From Allosphingosinicella deserti (GTDB lineage Bacteria; Pseudomonadota; Alphaproteobacteria; Sphingomonadales; Sphingomonadaceae): a DNA stretch of 64,000 bases. The translations under genes were made by a program, and so were the position numbers. Under the pieces are notes generated by a model. It was not told the origin of the DNA. It was given only the letters and a program-made list of their open reading frames with translations, and searched no databases. The stretch lies in assembly GCF_003012735.1 (NCBI RefSeq), contig NZ_PXYI01000005.1, positions 248,001 through 312,000 on the forward strand, given 5' to 3'. Positions 1-9,229 of this stretch are shown piece by piece (the stretch's first letter is position 1; each line of letters opens with the position of its first letter).

Positions 1-1
1 T

Positions 2-490
2 GACGATCCGCTGTACATCGACGCGCTGAAGGTAAGCGTCGAGCGATCGCTCGACGCGCTCGACTTCGTGCCGGATGCGATCCTCGCAAGCTTCCACGGC
101 ATGCCCGAGCGGACCCTCCACCTCGGCGACCCCTATCATTGCCATTGCCGGAAGACCGCGCGCCTGCTGGCCGAGGCGCTCGGACGCGAGCTCATCGTCA
201 CCTTCCAATCGCGCTTCGGCCGCGCCAAGTGGCTGGAGCCCGCGACCGACGTGACGCTCGCGGCGCTGCCGGGCAAGGGCATCAAGAAGGTAGCCCTCGT
301 TGCGCCCGGTTTTTCCGCCGACTGTCTTGAAACGCTCGAAGAGTTGGCGATACGGGGGCGCGAAACCTTCGTTGAAGCCGGCGGCAGCCACTTTGCCTAC
401 CTCCCGTGCCTGAACGACAGTGATGCGGGAATGGAGATGTTGCGCAACATTCTTCGCCGCGAACTTGAAGGATGGATTGCCGCACCGTAA
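2..490 (+). CDS. hemH: Ferrochelatase, C-terminal part (cut by window start)
   Basis: Ferrochelatase inserts Fe2+ into protoporphyrin IX, the last step of protoheme synthesis. The reading frame is open from base 2, so the N-terminal half lies outside the window. The visible 162 residues carry the family's SFHGMP motif with the metal-binding/catalytic histidine, the CHCRKT segment of the porphyrin cleft, FQSRFG followed by a WLEP turn, and the late PGFSADCLETLEE block with its conserved acidic residues. The end matches the usual C-terminus of bacterial HemH, without an obvious membrane tail. It sits 31 bp upstream of phaB on the same strand, but nothing suggests a functional link. Identification is secure from motifs; only the upstream extent is unknown. 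Confidence 0.95.
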   Translation, partial: DDPLYIDALKVSVERSLDALDFVPDAILASFHGMPERTLHLGDPYHCHCRKTARLLAEALGRELIVTFQSRFGRAKWLEPATDVTLAALPGKGIKKVALVAPGFSADCLETLEELAIRGRETFVEAGGSHFAYLPCLNDSDAGMEMLRNILRRELEGWIAAP

Positions 491-521
491 GCACCGGGCC
501 GCATAATAAAGGAGAGGGAAG

Positions 522-1244
522 ATGGCACGTATTGCAGTCGTGACCGGCGGAACCCGCGGCATCGGCGAAGCGATCAGCGTGGCGCTCAAGAATTTGGGCA
601 TGACCGTCGCAGCCAATTACGCCGGGAACGACGAGAAGGCCCGGGATTTCACCGACCGCACCGGCATCCGTGCCTTCAAGTGGGATGTCTCCGATTTCGA
701 TGCGTGCATCGCCGGAATCCAGCAGGTGGAGAGCGAGTTGGGCCCGGTCGACGTGCTGGTCAACAATGCAGGCATCACCCGCGACGGGACGATGAAGCGC
801 ATGACCCGCCAGGCGTGGGACGAGGTGATCGACGTCAATCTCGGCGGGTGCTTCAACATGGCCAAGGCGGTGTTCGACGGCATGCAGGCCCGCAAGTTCG
901 GTCGCATCGTCAACATCGGTTCCATCAACGGACAGGCCGGTCAATATGGCCAGGTCAATTACGCTGCCGCCAAATCCGGTATCCACGGCTTCACCAAGGC
1001 CCTTGCGCAGGAAGGTGCGCGCTCCGGCGTCACCGTGAACGCGATCGCGCCGGGCTATATCGATACTGAGATGGTCGCGGCGGTGCCGGAGGACGTGCTC
1101 GCCAAGATCGTCGCCAAGATCCCGGTCGGCCGGCTCGGCAAGGCCGAGGAGATTGCCCGCGGCGTCGCCTTCCTGGTCGGCGACGATGCCGGCTTCGTTA
1201 CCGGATCGACCCTGTCGATCAACGGCGGCCAGCACATGTATTGA
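522..1244 (+). CDS. phaB: Acetoacetyl-CoA reductase (NADPH-type SDR)
   Basis: A 240-residue classical short-chain dehydrogenase that would reduce acetoacetyl-CoA to (R)-3-hydroxybutyryl-CoA, the monomer for polyhydroxybutyrate. Seen: cofactor motif TGGTRGIG (residues 8-15), NNAG (81-84), catalytic Ser134 in NIGSINGQ, Tyr147 and Lys151 in YAAAK, and a C-terminus ending in NGGQHMY, which is the form typical of PhaB rather than FabG. Length equals that of PhaB proteins. An AAGGAGAGGG Shine-Dalgarno lies just before the ATG. No phaA or phaC lies in the window, so this copy stands apart from the rest of the pathway here. FabG is the alternative, but GQ-x-GQVNY and the C-terminal GGQHMY favour PhaB. 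Confidence 0.93.
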   Translation: MARIAVVTGGTRGIGEAISVALKNLGMTVAANYAGNDEKARDFTDRTGIRAFKWDVSDFDACIAGIQQVESELGPVDVLVNNAGITRDGTMKRMTRQAWDEVIDVNLGGCFNMAKAVFDGMQARKFGRIVNIGSINGQAGQYGQVNYAAAKSGIHGFTKALAQEGARSGVTVNAIAPGYIDTEMVAAVPEDVLAKIVAKIPVGRLGKAEEIARGVAFLVGDDAGFVTGSTLSINGGQHMY

Positions 1245-1350
1245 TGCGGCCGGGCGGATCGGAGGCGACGCCGAACCTTGCCGCGGCGCGGCGCGCATCG
1301 GCCGGTGAGCGATGTCTGCGCGTCCTCACCGGTGACGCCCGGACTCGGCC

Positions 1351-1584
1351 GTGAGCGGGCCCGTCAAACGATCGATGATGATCGCGGGGCACGCCACCTC
1401 GATCAGCCTCGAGCCGGTCTTCTGGGACGCTCTTCGCGACGCCGCTGATGCCGAGGCGATCCCGCTCAATGCCCTGGTCGCGCGGATCGACGCCGAGCGG
1501 ATCGAGGCGGACGTGCCGTCCAACCTGGCCAGTGCGATCCGCGTCTGGCTGTTCGAACGGGCCCGCGCGACGCCTTTTCCCTGA
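1351..1584 (+). CDS. Ribbon-helix-helix domain protein (RHH_4 type)
   Basis: A 77-residue protein that begins at a GTG codon. The core pattern, KRSMMIAGHATSISLEP followed by FWDAL, then ALVARID and an LASAIRVWLFE helix, is the signature of the small alphaproteobacterial ribbon-helix-helix family (RHH_4/PF13467 as I recognise it). Such proteins usually dimerise through the strand and bind DNA, but no target is known for this family. It is convergent with the glutamate dehydrogenase gene, with only 13 bp between stops. Only a weak GGAC-like ribosome site precedes the GTG, so the exact start is a little uncertain, but the domain is complete from this codon. Confidence 0.8.
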   Translation: MSGPVKRSMMIAGHATSISLEPVFWDALRDAADAEAIPLNALVARIDAERIEADVPSNLASAIRVWLFERARATPFP

Positions 1585-1597
1585 GACCGGCCCGGGC

Positions 1598-4500
1598 TTA
1601 CCGCGCGAGCAGTACGCGCGCCTGGGTGGCGATCTGGGCGAGCATCGGCGATGTCGTCGTCGGTGCGTTCTTCGCGCGATCCACCAGGCGACGGAACTGA
1701 TCGATGCGCGGACCCTGCGCTTCCACCCAGGTCTCGACCGCCTGGACGGGATCGCCGGCGCGGGCGCGCTGCAGGAAATCGAGGCGCAATTGCTCGAAGT
1801 CGCGGGCAAGACCGGCAGTCAGCAGGCGCTCCCACTGATCGCTCGCCTGGAAGGCGTTGGCGACGCCCTGCGCCCAATCGAGGCCGAGCGCCTCGCCGAG
1901 CCGCGTATAGGCATTGGTCAACGTGATCTCATCGACCTCGAGTCGCCGCCCCAGAGCGGCGATGCCGACGCCGCCGTTGAGCTCGAACAGGCGCACGAGG
2001 CGGTCGGCGATCTCCGGCGGCGCTCCGATCTCGTTCAGGCGGGCGCGGCGCATCGCCGCATCGCCGGCGACTTCCTTGCGGAGCAAACGCCCGACGGTTG
2101 CGCTGAGCGTGTCGATTCCCGGTTGCAGCGCCTCCACCACCTCGGTCAGCTTGGCCGACGCGCTGGTGTTCCTGAGGATGTCGGCGATGTGCAGCTGAAG
2201 CGCGTTCGATGCCTGATCGAAAAGCTCGAGACGAAGCTGCTCCGGGACGTCGATCGTGTCGAGATCCCGCCACAGGGCTTCCATGCCGAACAGGCGCTCG
2301 GCGGCAACGAAGGCCGCCGCAACCTGGCCGAAGCTCGCGCCTTCCTCCTCCGAGAGGGTAAAGACAGCGGTGATGCCGAGCCGATTGACGAAGCGATTGG
2401 CGATCCGGGTGGCGATGATCTCGCGGCGCAGGCGATGCGAGAGGATGGCGTCGCGATGGCGTTCCTGCATCGTCCTGGGGAAGGCGGCGAGCAGCTCCGG
2501 AGCGAGCGTCGGATCCTCGGTGATCCGGCCCGCCTCGAGTGCGGCCTGAAGCGCCATCTTGGAGGTCGAGAGCAGCACTGCGAGCTCGGGGCGGGTAAGC
2601 CCGCGATTGTCCTGCGCGCGGCGCATCAGCTCTTCGTTGGATTGCAGCCCTTCCACCTTGCGGTTGAGGCGCCCGCTTTCCTCCAGCACTTCCATCGCGC
2701 GGATCAGCGGCGGCAGATCGGCCGCGCCGCCGCGTTCTGCGATCGAAAGAGCCAACGTCTGGAGACGGTTGTCCTCCAGCACGATTGCCGCGACCTCGTC
2801 GGTCATTTCGGCCAGCAGCGCGTTGCGGTCCTCGAAGGCGAGGCGGCCTTCGATCATCTCCCGGTTCAGCGGGATCTTGATGTTGACCTCGTTGTCCGAG
2901 CAATCGACGCCGGCCGAATTGTCGATGAAATCGGTGTTGCAGCGGCCGCCCGCCTGCGAGAATTCGATCCGACCCGCCTGGGTCACGCCCAGGTTCGCGC
3001 CTTCGCCGATCGCCTTGGCGCGCACGTCGAAGCCGGTAATGCGGATTGCATCGTTGGCGGGATCGCCGACCTCGGAATTGCCCTCCGAACGTGCGCGAAT
3101 ATAGGTTCCGATGCCGCCGAACCAGAGCAGGTCGACTGGTGCCTTGAGGATTGCCGTCATCAGGGCGGCCGGATCGGCAGACTCGCCCTCCAGACCGAAC
3201 ATCGCCCGCATCTCCGGGCTGAGCGGAATCGTCTTCTGGCTGCGCGGGAAGACGCCGCCGCCCTGCGAGATCAGGCTCTTGTCATAATCCTCCCACGACG
3301 AGCGGGGCAGGGCGAACATCCGCGCGCGCTCTTCCCAGCTTCTTGCCGGATCGGGATCGGGATCGATGAAGATGTGGCGGTGGTCGAACGCCGCGACCAG
3401 CTTCAGCGCCTTGGACAGCAGCATGCCGTTGCCGAACACGTCGCCCGACATGTCGCCGACACCGGCGACCCGGATCGGCTGAGTCTGCACGTCGATCCCA
3501 AGCTCGGCGAAATGTCGCTGGACCGAAACCCAGCCGCCGCGGGCGGTGATCCCCATCGCCTTGTGATCATAGCCCTGACTGCCGCCCGAGGCGAAGGCGT
3601 CGCCGAGCCAGAATTTGCGATCGAGCGCGATCTGATTGGCGATGTCGGAGAAGGTCGCAGTGCCCTTGTCGGCGGCGACGACGAAATAAGGGTCCTCGGA
3701 ATCGCGGATGGTGACGCTGTCCGGATGGACGACCTTGCCGTCGACGATGTTGTCCGTGACCGAAAGAAGCGCCCGAATGAAGATCCGGTAGCTTTCGGTC
3801 CCTTCCGCCACCCAGGCATCGCGCGACGCGATCGGCGGCAGCTGTTTCGGATAGAATCCGCCCTTGGCGCCGGTCGGCACGATCACGGCATTCTTGACCA
3901 ACTGGGCCTTCATCAGGCCGAGAATCTCGGTGCGGAAATCATCGCGCCGATCCGACCAGCGCAGGCCGCCACGGGCGATCGGGCCGCCGCGCAGGTGAAT
4001 GCCTTCGACGCGCGGCGAATAGACCCAGATCTCGCGCCACGGCACCGGCGCGGGCAGGCCCGGCACCTTGCCGCTTTCGAGCTTGAAGGCCAAAGCCTCC
4101 TCGCTCGCCGGGCTGAAGGCGTTGGTACGGAGCATCGATGCGATGACGCCGTGGAAGAGGCGCAGGATACGATCCTCGTCGATGGCGGCCACTCCGGCGA
4201 GGCCGGTGCGGATCGCGTCTTCGGCGGCTTCCGCAGCAGCGCCGCGGTCTTCGCCATGGTCGGGATCGTGCCGGGCGTCGAACAAGGCGATCAGCGCCTG
4301 AGTCACGGCGGGGGCACGGCGCAGGGCCTCGACGACCGTCAGCATTGAATAAGACAGGCCGACCTGGCGCAGATAGCGGAACCAGGCACGGAACAGGACG
4401 ACGTCGCGGCGATCGAGATCGGCGGCGATCAGCAGCTGGTTGAAGGAATCGTTCTCGGCCCGCCCTTCGAGTACGTCGGCGATCGCCCGCTCCGCCAGTC

Positions 4501-6259
4501 CGGCTCTTGCGAGCACATGGCTCGCGTCGCCGCCGCCACGCAGCTCGAGTACGAATTCGTGGATGTAGCCGAGCCGACCCTCGTCGAGCGGCCACGGGAA
4601 TTCCTCGAGAACCCGGAATCCGAAATTCTCGAACACCGGCACGGCCTCGGACAGGGCGATCAGTCCGGCCAGGCGATAGGTCTTGAGCCGCAGGCGCGTC
4701 GAAGCATCGCCCGGCAGGCGATAAAGGCGCGCATCGCGGTCGCCGGCATCGTGCAGCTCGCTGATCCGGAGGATGTCCTGGCCCGCTTCCGCCGGTGCGG
4801 TCTGTGCCCGGTAGAGCTCGGGAAGATCGCTCATGTAGCTGAGCGCGAGGCGCGTCGCCCTGTTGAGGCCGACGATTTCCCCGAGCGCTTCCTCGACCGC
4901 CGGTTCCCAGCCGCGGACCATCTCGTCCAACTGACGATCGAGCGCGCCAACGTCCGGCGTCGGCGTATCCGGCCCGACATAGAGCGTGTAGCGCATCAGC
5001 GCGAGATCGCCGTCGCCGAGCTCCACCGACCAGTTGGAGATCCGCCCGCCCGACGCCCGCTCGATCATCGCGCCGATCGCAAGTCGGCGGCGGGTGGTCA
5101 GTTCGTCCCGCGGCAGCCAGGCGAAGGCGAACATGTTGCCCTTGAGAACGGACCGCGCCAGCACCAGCGTCGGGCGGGGCCGATCGGCTAGCGACATCGC
5201 GGTGGTCACCAGTTCGCGCACCGAATCGATGCTGAGGCTGGCGATCAGATCATGCGGAAGCGCGGTAAGCGCGTGCCGTAGCGCCTTGCCGCTGTGGCCG
5301 GACGCGTCGAAGCCGAATTCCTCGTCGAACTCGCGCAGCCGCTGGCGCAGCACCGGCACGTCCTCGACATGGGCGGTCAGCGCCTCGCTGGTCCAAAGGC
5401 CTGCATGCACGCCGATCGCGACGACCTTGTCGCCCTCGCGGATCGGAACGACGACGAGGTCGAGCGGGACTCGGCGGTGCACCGACGAGCGGCGCTCGGC
5501 CTTGGCCAGCAACGGAACCGATCCGCCCTCCTCGAAATAGCGGATCGCGCCCAGCGACCCGTCGGGATCCGTAGGGTCGCCCGGAAGGCGGAACACCCCC
5601 AAGGCTTCAGAGGGCGGCGCGTCCGGCCGTTCGACCTCGTAGCCGAGCAGGGTCATCGCGCCGTCCGCGAACCACCGCAGCAATGCCGCGCCTTCCCCGT
5701 CGCCGGCGGCATCGGCGTCGGCGCGCATCCGCGCCTGCATTGCCGGCCAGTCTTCGACGGCGGCACGGACATCGGCAAGGACTCGGTTGAGATCGGCGAC
5801 GACGTCCCGCCGGATGCGCGCGTCGGCGCGATCGACCTCCAGATACATCATCGATTCGCGGCGGTCCCTGTCTTCGCAGAGCGGCTCGACCGCGAGCAGC
5901 CGGCCGCTTGCGTCACGATCGACGCAGACCACCGGATGCAGCAGGCGGTGGACGATCAAACCGCGCGAGGCGAGCGTGTTGGCAACCGAATCGACCAGGA
6001 ACGGCATGTCGTCATTGACGATGCCGATCCGCATCCTGCGCTGCCCGACCGCGCCGCCGATCGATTCCAAGCGGACGAGGGCGGTGCCCCGCGACCGGCT
6101 GCTCGCGCAGGACGCGATGAAGCGGGCGGCGCTGTCGCGGTCCTCGCTGGTGAAATCGGCAATCTCTCCCGGCAGCGCGCCTTCGACGAGGGCGAGGGAA
6201 AGGGCTTCCAGAATCCGAACGTCGGCGGCGTGATCCGCGACGTTGCTCTCCGAGTTCAT
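1598..6259 (-). CDS. NAD-specific glutamate dehydrogenase, large (180-kDa class)
   Basis: A 1553-residue NAD-dependent glutamate dehydrogenase that oxidatively deaminates glutamate to 2-oxoglutarate, linking amino-acid catabolism to the TCA cycle. The size and layout are those of the large GDH-180 family: a long N-terminal region with regulatory ACT-like folds, a central catalytic domain, and a C-terminal helical region. Seen in the centre: GGLRWSDRRDDF (about residue 770), TGAKGGFYPKQLP (about 795) with the substrate lysine, and GVGDMSGDVFGNG (about 935) of the NAD fold. I chose the ATG at 6259 because GGGAGC lies 8 bp upstream; a longer frame opening at 6343 has no such site. It is followed by its PAS-protein neighbour upstream on the same strand (129 bp gap). 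Identification is very secure. Confidence 0.96.
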   Translation of the reverse strand: MNSESNVADHAADVRILEALSLALVEGALPGEIADFTSEDRDSAARFIASCASSRSRGTALVRLESIGGAVGQRRMRIGIVNDDMPFLVDSVANTLASRGLIVHRLLHPVVCVDRDASGRLLAVEPLCEDRDRRESMMYLEVDRADARIRRDVVADLNRVLADVRAAVEDWPAMQARMRADADAAGDGEGAALLRWFADGAMTLLGYEVERPDAPPSEALGVFRLPGDPTDPDGSLGAIRYFEEGGSVPLLAKAERRSSVHRRVPLDLVVVPIREGDKVVAIGVHAGLWTSEALTAHVEDVPVLRQRLREFDEEFGFDASGHSGKALRHALTALPHDLIASLSIDSVRELVTTAMSLADRPRPTLVLARSVLKGNMFAFAWLPRDELTTRRRLAIGAMIERASGGRISNWSVELGDGDLALMRYTLYVGPDTPTPDVGALDRQLDEMVRGWEPAVEEALGEIVGLNRATRLALSYMSDLPELYRAQTAPAEAGQDILRISELHDAGDRDARLYRLPGDASTRLRLKTYRLAGLIALSEAVPVFENFGFRVLEEFPWPLDEGRLGYIHEFVLELRGGGDASHVLARAGLAERAIADVLEGRAENDSFNQLLIAADLDRRDVVLFRAWFRYLRQVGLSYSMLTVVEALRRAPAVTQALIALFDARHDPDHGEDRGAAAEAAEDAIRTGLAGVAAIDEDRILRLFHGVIASMLRTNAFSPASEEALAFKLESGKVPGLPAPVPWREIWVYSPRVEGIHLRGGPIARGGLRWSDRRDDFRTEILGLMKAQLVKNAVIVPTGAKGGFYPKQLPPIASRDAWVAEGTESYRIFIRALLSVTDNIVDGKVVHPDSVTIRDSEDPYFVVAADKGTATFSDIANQIALDRKFWLGDAFASGGSQGYDHKAMGITARGGWVSVQRHFAELGIDVQTQPIRVAGVGDMSGDVFGNGMLLSKALKLVAAFDHRHIFIDPDPDPARSWEERARMFALPRSSWEDYDKSLISQGGGVFPRSQKTIPLSPEMRAMFGLEGESADPAALMTAILKAPVDLLWFGGIGTYIRARSEGNSEVGDPANDAIRITGFDVRAKAIGEGANLGVTQAGRIEFSQAGGRCNTDFIDNSAGVDCSDNEVNIKIPLNREMIEGRLAFEDRNALLAEMTDEVAAIVLEDNRLQTLALSIAERGGAADLPPLIRAMEVLEESGRLNRKVEGLQSNEELMRRAQDNRGLTRPELAVLLSTSKMALQAALEAGRITEDPTLAPELLAAFPRTMQERHRDAILSHRLRREIIATRIANRFVNRLGITAVFTLSEEEGASFGQVAAAFVAAERLFGMEALWRDLDTIDVPEQLRLELFDQASNALQLHIADILRNTSASAKLTEVVEALQPGIDTLSATVGRLLRKEVAGDAAMRRARLNEIGAPPEIADRLVRLFELNGGVGIAALGRRLEVDEITLTNAYTRLGEALGLDWAQGVANAFQASDQWERLLTAGLARDFEQLRLDFLQRARAGDPVQAVETWVEAQGPRIDQFRRLVDRAKNAPTTTSPMLAQIATQARVLLAR

Positions 6260-6387
6260 ATTGTCGCTCCCGGGTACAAGCGACCGTTCGTTGGGCCGCG
6301 GGATGAGTGCGGTCCCTATGCTCCGGGCAAATCGAGCGGGCAACCCCGGGTTCGCCGCGCATCGGCATCGCTGCCGAAGCGGCTCGA

Positions 6388-7680
6388 TCAGGCAGCGGCC
6401 TTCTTGATCGCCCGATCGGTGAGCGCGGGATCCAACAACGTCCCGATTACGGCGACCCGGCCCCGTGTCTCACGGCGCGCGAGGATGAGAACGAACTCCT
6501 CGGCTGTATCCAATTCGAGATGAGCGAGCGCCGGAGCGCGCCGCAGCGTTTCGCGAGCAACCTCGCCACCATTCGCTTTCGGCTCCGGGCGGCGGGCCTG
6601 ACGCTCGGCCTGAACGACGCCCTTGAGGCCGCCGGTGAACGATTCGAGATAGGCGCGGAAGCCGTCAATCGGCACCGATTCGCGTCGTCCCCACGACAAG
6701 GCTGCAGCAAATTCGGTGAGCCGCGCCTTGTCGTAGTCGGCGCCGAAGACGAGCTTCACCACCGGGGTCATCGGCGCTCTTGCCTGGGCCTTGAGACCGG
6801 CATCTTCAAGCAGTTCGCAATAGCCCTCCCGGTCAACCTCCGTCGCGCGTGCAAACGCATAAGCAAGGCCGAGCGCCCGATAGAGCGAGATGCGGCTCCG
6901 GCTGGCTGCACTGCGTGCCGCGTCGGCGCTGGCGCGGGCGGCGTCGAGGCGGTCGGCGAGGCCCGCTTGCGGATCGAACTCGGCCTCATTGTCGTTCAGC
7001 GGCTCGTCCCGGCCTTCGCTTTCGGGCACGACTTCGGAGAGAAGCAGCGGCTCGGCGTTGGGGCCGTCCGCCCAGACCGGGCTCGATTCGATCGCTGGCA
7101 CGCCGGCCGCGAGCGCGCGTCCGGCTTCGCGGGCGATGTCGGCAATCACCGCATCGCCGGCGATCTCCTTCCAGTTGATGACACCATAGATGAAGTCGAT
7201 CGTCTCGCCCGAAGACGAGAAGGGCATCAGGATGCCGCGATACATGGTGTTGCGGCCGCCTTGGGAGACGAATTCGGCCTCGAATCCAATCGGCGCGCGA
7301 TTGGCGATGATCTGAAGATAATGATCTGTGAGGCGCGACAGCAGCGAGCGCTTGGGAACCTCGCTGATTCGGCGGATGTCGCCGACCAGATCGCACTCCT
7401 CGCGAAGCGCCCGGCCGAGCCAGGCTACCCCGGGATCCTCGCCGCCTTCCGAGAAATCGAGCAACACGCTGTGCGGGCCGAAATCGCCGAGCGTTGCGGG
7501 ATCGAGGTCGTTGATCGACGGATAGGGCCTGCCGTCCAGCAGCGAGACCCAGTAATTGTAGGCGCGCACGTGCATGCGGCGCTCGTCGACACCGATCTCC
7601 GGCGGCGCTTCGATCGCGACCTCGTCGTCATGGGACGCGCCATAGTCCGGCTCGTCCTCGAATGCGCGCAGGCTGTCCAT
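6388..7680 (-). CDS. PAS domain protein (PAS_5 type), function unknown
   Basis: A 430-residue cytoplasmic protein. Residues about 30-180 (HVRAYNYWVSLLDGRPYPS..., then LLDFSEGGEDP and YGVINWKEI) match the alphaproteobacterial PAS_5 family, a PAS-like sensor fold. The remaining half is alanine/arginine-rich helices with no enzymatic motif that I recognise. No transmembrane segment, kinase or DNA-binding domain is visible, so it probably senses a ligand and acts through protein contacts; that is inference. The ATG at 7680 is chosen because the conserved part begins shortly after it; the frame is open further upstream to 7818 but that extension looks non-coding. It lies upstream of the glutamate dehydrogenase gene in the same direction and could be co-transcribed with it. 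Confidence 0.78.
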   Translation of the reverse strand: MDSLRAFEDEPDYGASHDDEVAIEAPPEIGVDERRMHVRAYNYWVSLLDGRPYPSINDLDPATLGDFGPHSVLLDFSEGGEDPGVAWLGRALREECDLVGDIRRISEVPKRSLLSRLTDHYLQIIANRAPIGFEAEFVSQGGRNTMYRGILMPFSSSGETIDFIYGVINWKEIAGDAVIADIAREAGRALAAGVPAIESSPVWADGPNAEPLLLSEVVPESEGRDEPLNDNEAEFDPQAGLADRLDAARASADAARSAASRSRISLYRALGLAYAFARATEVDREGYCELLEDAGLKAQARAPMTPVVKLVFGADYDKARLTEFAAALSWGRRESVPIDGFRAYLESFTGGLKGVVQAERQARRPEPKANGGEVARETLRRAPALAHLELDTAEEFVLILARRETRGRVAVIGTLLDPALTDRAIKKAAA

Positions 7681-7858
7681 CAGCGGTCCCAGAGCCCCTC
7701 GTGGCGAAAACTTCAGCCGTGACCATGGACGATGCGTGGTTGAGAATGGGTTAAGTCTGTCACTCGTGCGGGCCGATGCCGCGACTTGCGGCCAAAGGAG
7801 AGATGGGGCGCTTGTCATGCGGGTTCCGCGTTGCTAGAGGGCCGGCTCCTTCGGGAGC

Positions 7859-7934
7859 GCCGCTTTAGCTCAGCTGGTAGAGCACATCATTCGTAATGAT
7901 GGGGTCAGGTGTTCGAGTCACCTAAGCGGCACCA
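7859..7934 (+). tRNA. tRNA-Thr (anticodon CGT)
   Basis: A 76-nt cloverleaf with encoded CCA. The acceptor stem GCCGCTT pairs with AAGCGGC. The D arm is GCTC/GAGC, the anticodon stem CATCA/TGATG encloses loop TTCGTAA with anticodon CGT (reads ACG), and the T arm has GTTCGAGTC-type loop sequence between AGGTG and CACCT. It stands alone between a PAS protein and a SARP-like regulator. No terminator or integration duplication of its 3' end is visible nearby. Confidence 0.97.
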
Positions 7935-8002
7935 TTTTCAGTCCTTTGCAATCGATCGGCCTCCGACGCGCGAATCAGCGGCGCGGGTGGTGCCTGCTGC
8001 CG

Positions 8003-8926
8003 TCAGCTCCGCAGCGGAGCGTTGCGGACGAGAAGCGCTTTCAGAAACCGGCCTCCCACGGCCAAAGGCGTTGCCGGCGTCAGCCAAATGCGGCGCGCGG
8101 GCGTGGCAGGGGCAGTGTCGCTACGCTGCTGCGGTGCGCCGACGGGGATGCTCTCCGCCGGCCTGGCGGCGGGCAGTGTCCCCGGGAGCTGCCGCCGGCG
8201 CTGAACCAGGCAATCGTAAAGCTGCACCGTCTGCGCCTCCGGCGCGATCTGCAGGTCTCGCCTGAGCAATGCGGCGAGGCTGCGATATTGCTGGATCGCC
8301 AGGGACGCGCGCCCCTGCCGCGCATAGAGACGCATCAGCCCGCGATGGCCAAGCTCGTTATAGGGATCGATCGACAGCAGCCGCAGCGCCGTGGCGGCGC
8401 CGCGATTGAGGTCGCCACCCTCGACGAGATCGGCTTCCAGCAGGTCGCAAAGCAGCGTCACGGCGCGGTGGCGCAGCCTGGCCTGCTCGACCGCGAGCCA
8501 TTCGTGGAATGCCGGTGCATCGCGCAGCACGAACCCTGCCATGAGATCGGTACGGTAGGCGTCGGCGGCCGCGGCGCGTTGGGCGCATCTACCCTCCGCC
8601 ATCGTCTCGAACCGGTCGGCGTCGATGGCAATATCGCCCGACAGACGCACGCTATGCGCATCCGCTTCGATCAGGGACGGTCCGGCGCCCTCGATCTTCC
8701 GGATGGCGCTCAACGCCTGGCGCAGGCTTACGCGCGCCTGGGCCGGTGCCGCGTCTTCCCACAGCAAGGCGGCAAGGACTTCGCGGCGGGCCGTTCGGTT
8801 TCTCTGCAGGGCGAGGTAGGTGAGCAAGGCGGCCGCCTTGCGCACCCGGATCACGACCGGTTCCTCCAAGCGCGACAGCTGGAAACCGTCCAGCACGCGC
8901 AGATCCCAATGCGAAGATGCGCTCAT
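8003..8926 (-). CDS. SARP/BTAD-domain transcriptional regulator
   Basis: A 307-residue protein. Residues about 5-95 resemble the winged-helix OmpR/SARP-type DNA-binding domain (RVLDGFQL..., RKAAALLTYLAL, REVLAALLWED, ARVSLRQALSAIRK), and residues about 105-245 the all-helical bacterial transcriptional activation domain (BTAD) with the typical LYARQGRASLAIQQYRSLAALLRRDLQIAPE repeat-like helices ending in a P-E turn. There is no ATPase domain, so it is the short form. The C-terminal 50 residues are low-complexity. ATG at 8926 has AGGGGA about 8-10 bp upstream; a longer frame to 9307 overlaps the divergent kinase gene and is rejected. It is divergent from the hybrid histidine kinase, so a shared control region is likely. 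The target genes cannot be read from sequence. Confidence 0.82.
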   Translation of the reverse strand: MSASSHWDLRVLDGFQLSRLEEPVVIRVRKAAALLTYLALQRNRTARREVLAALLWEDAAPAQARVSLRQALSAIRKIEGAGPSLIEADAHSVRLSGDIAIDADRFETMAEGRCAQRAAAADAYRTDLMAGFVLRDAPAFHEWLAVEQARLRHRAVTLLCDLLEADLVEGGDLNRGAATALRLLSIDPYNELGHRGLMRLYARQGRASLAIQQYRSLAALLRRDLQIAPEAQTVQLYDCLVQRRRQLPGTLPAARPAESIPVGAPQQRSDTAPATPARRIWLTPATPLAVGGRFLKALLVRNAPLRS

Positions 8927-9229
8927 GATCGAATTTCCCCTGTCGAAAGCGGGTGGCTCCACCCGGATCGGCGTGCGTCTATTCCGCTCCGCCGGCCGCG
9001 CACGCGCCCTTCGACACCGGCGATGGAGAGACGATCGGGAACACGCCCGGGACGACGAGGGCCCGCGCCTGCTTTTCGTCGCGCCCGATCCGCTTTCGGT
9101 CGAATGCGCGGCGCTGCGGTCGCCGGGAACTGGAATCCGGTGCCGATCGCCGCCATCGGGCGGTTTGCCGCTGCCTTGACGGTGGCGGCCTGCACTTGTT
9201 GAACAGTTGCTCGGCCGGAGATGTAGAGA
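8927..9229. other. Divergent intergenic region, regulator / hybrid kinase
   Basis: This 303-bp stretch holds the 5' ends of two divergent genes, the SARP-like regulator and the hybrid histidine kinase. The kinase ribosome site (GGAGATGTAGAG) is at its right end and the regulator site (AGGGGA) at its left end. I see no convincing -35/-10 pair, no clear palindrome and no additional small gene. Both promoters must lie here if the two genes are transcribed independently. Confidence 0.5.

Noticed and set aside
1448-4348. Very long open frame on the plus strand (966 codons) opposite glutamate dehydrogenase
   Set aside because: Third-position GC bias makes the antisense strand of a high-GC gene open by chance; composition is Arg/Asp/Glu-rich with no family pattern, and the minus-strand gene has canonical motifs.
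7859-8003. tRNA-Thr as an attachment site of an integrated element
   Set aside because: No duplicated 3' tRNA end and no integrase gene in the flanks.
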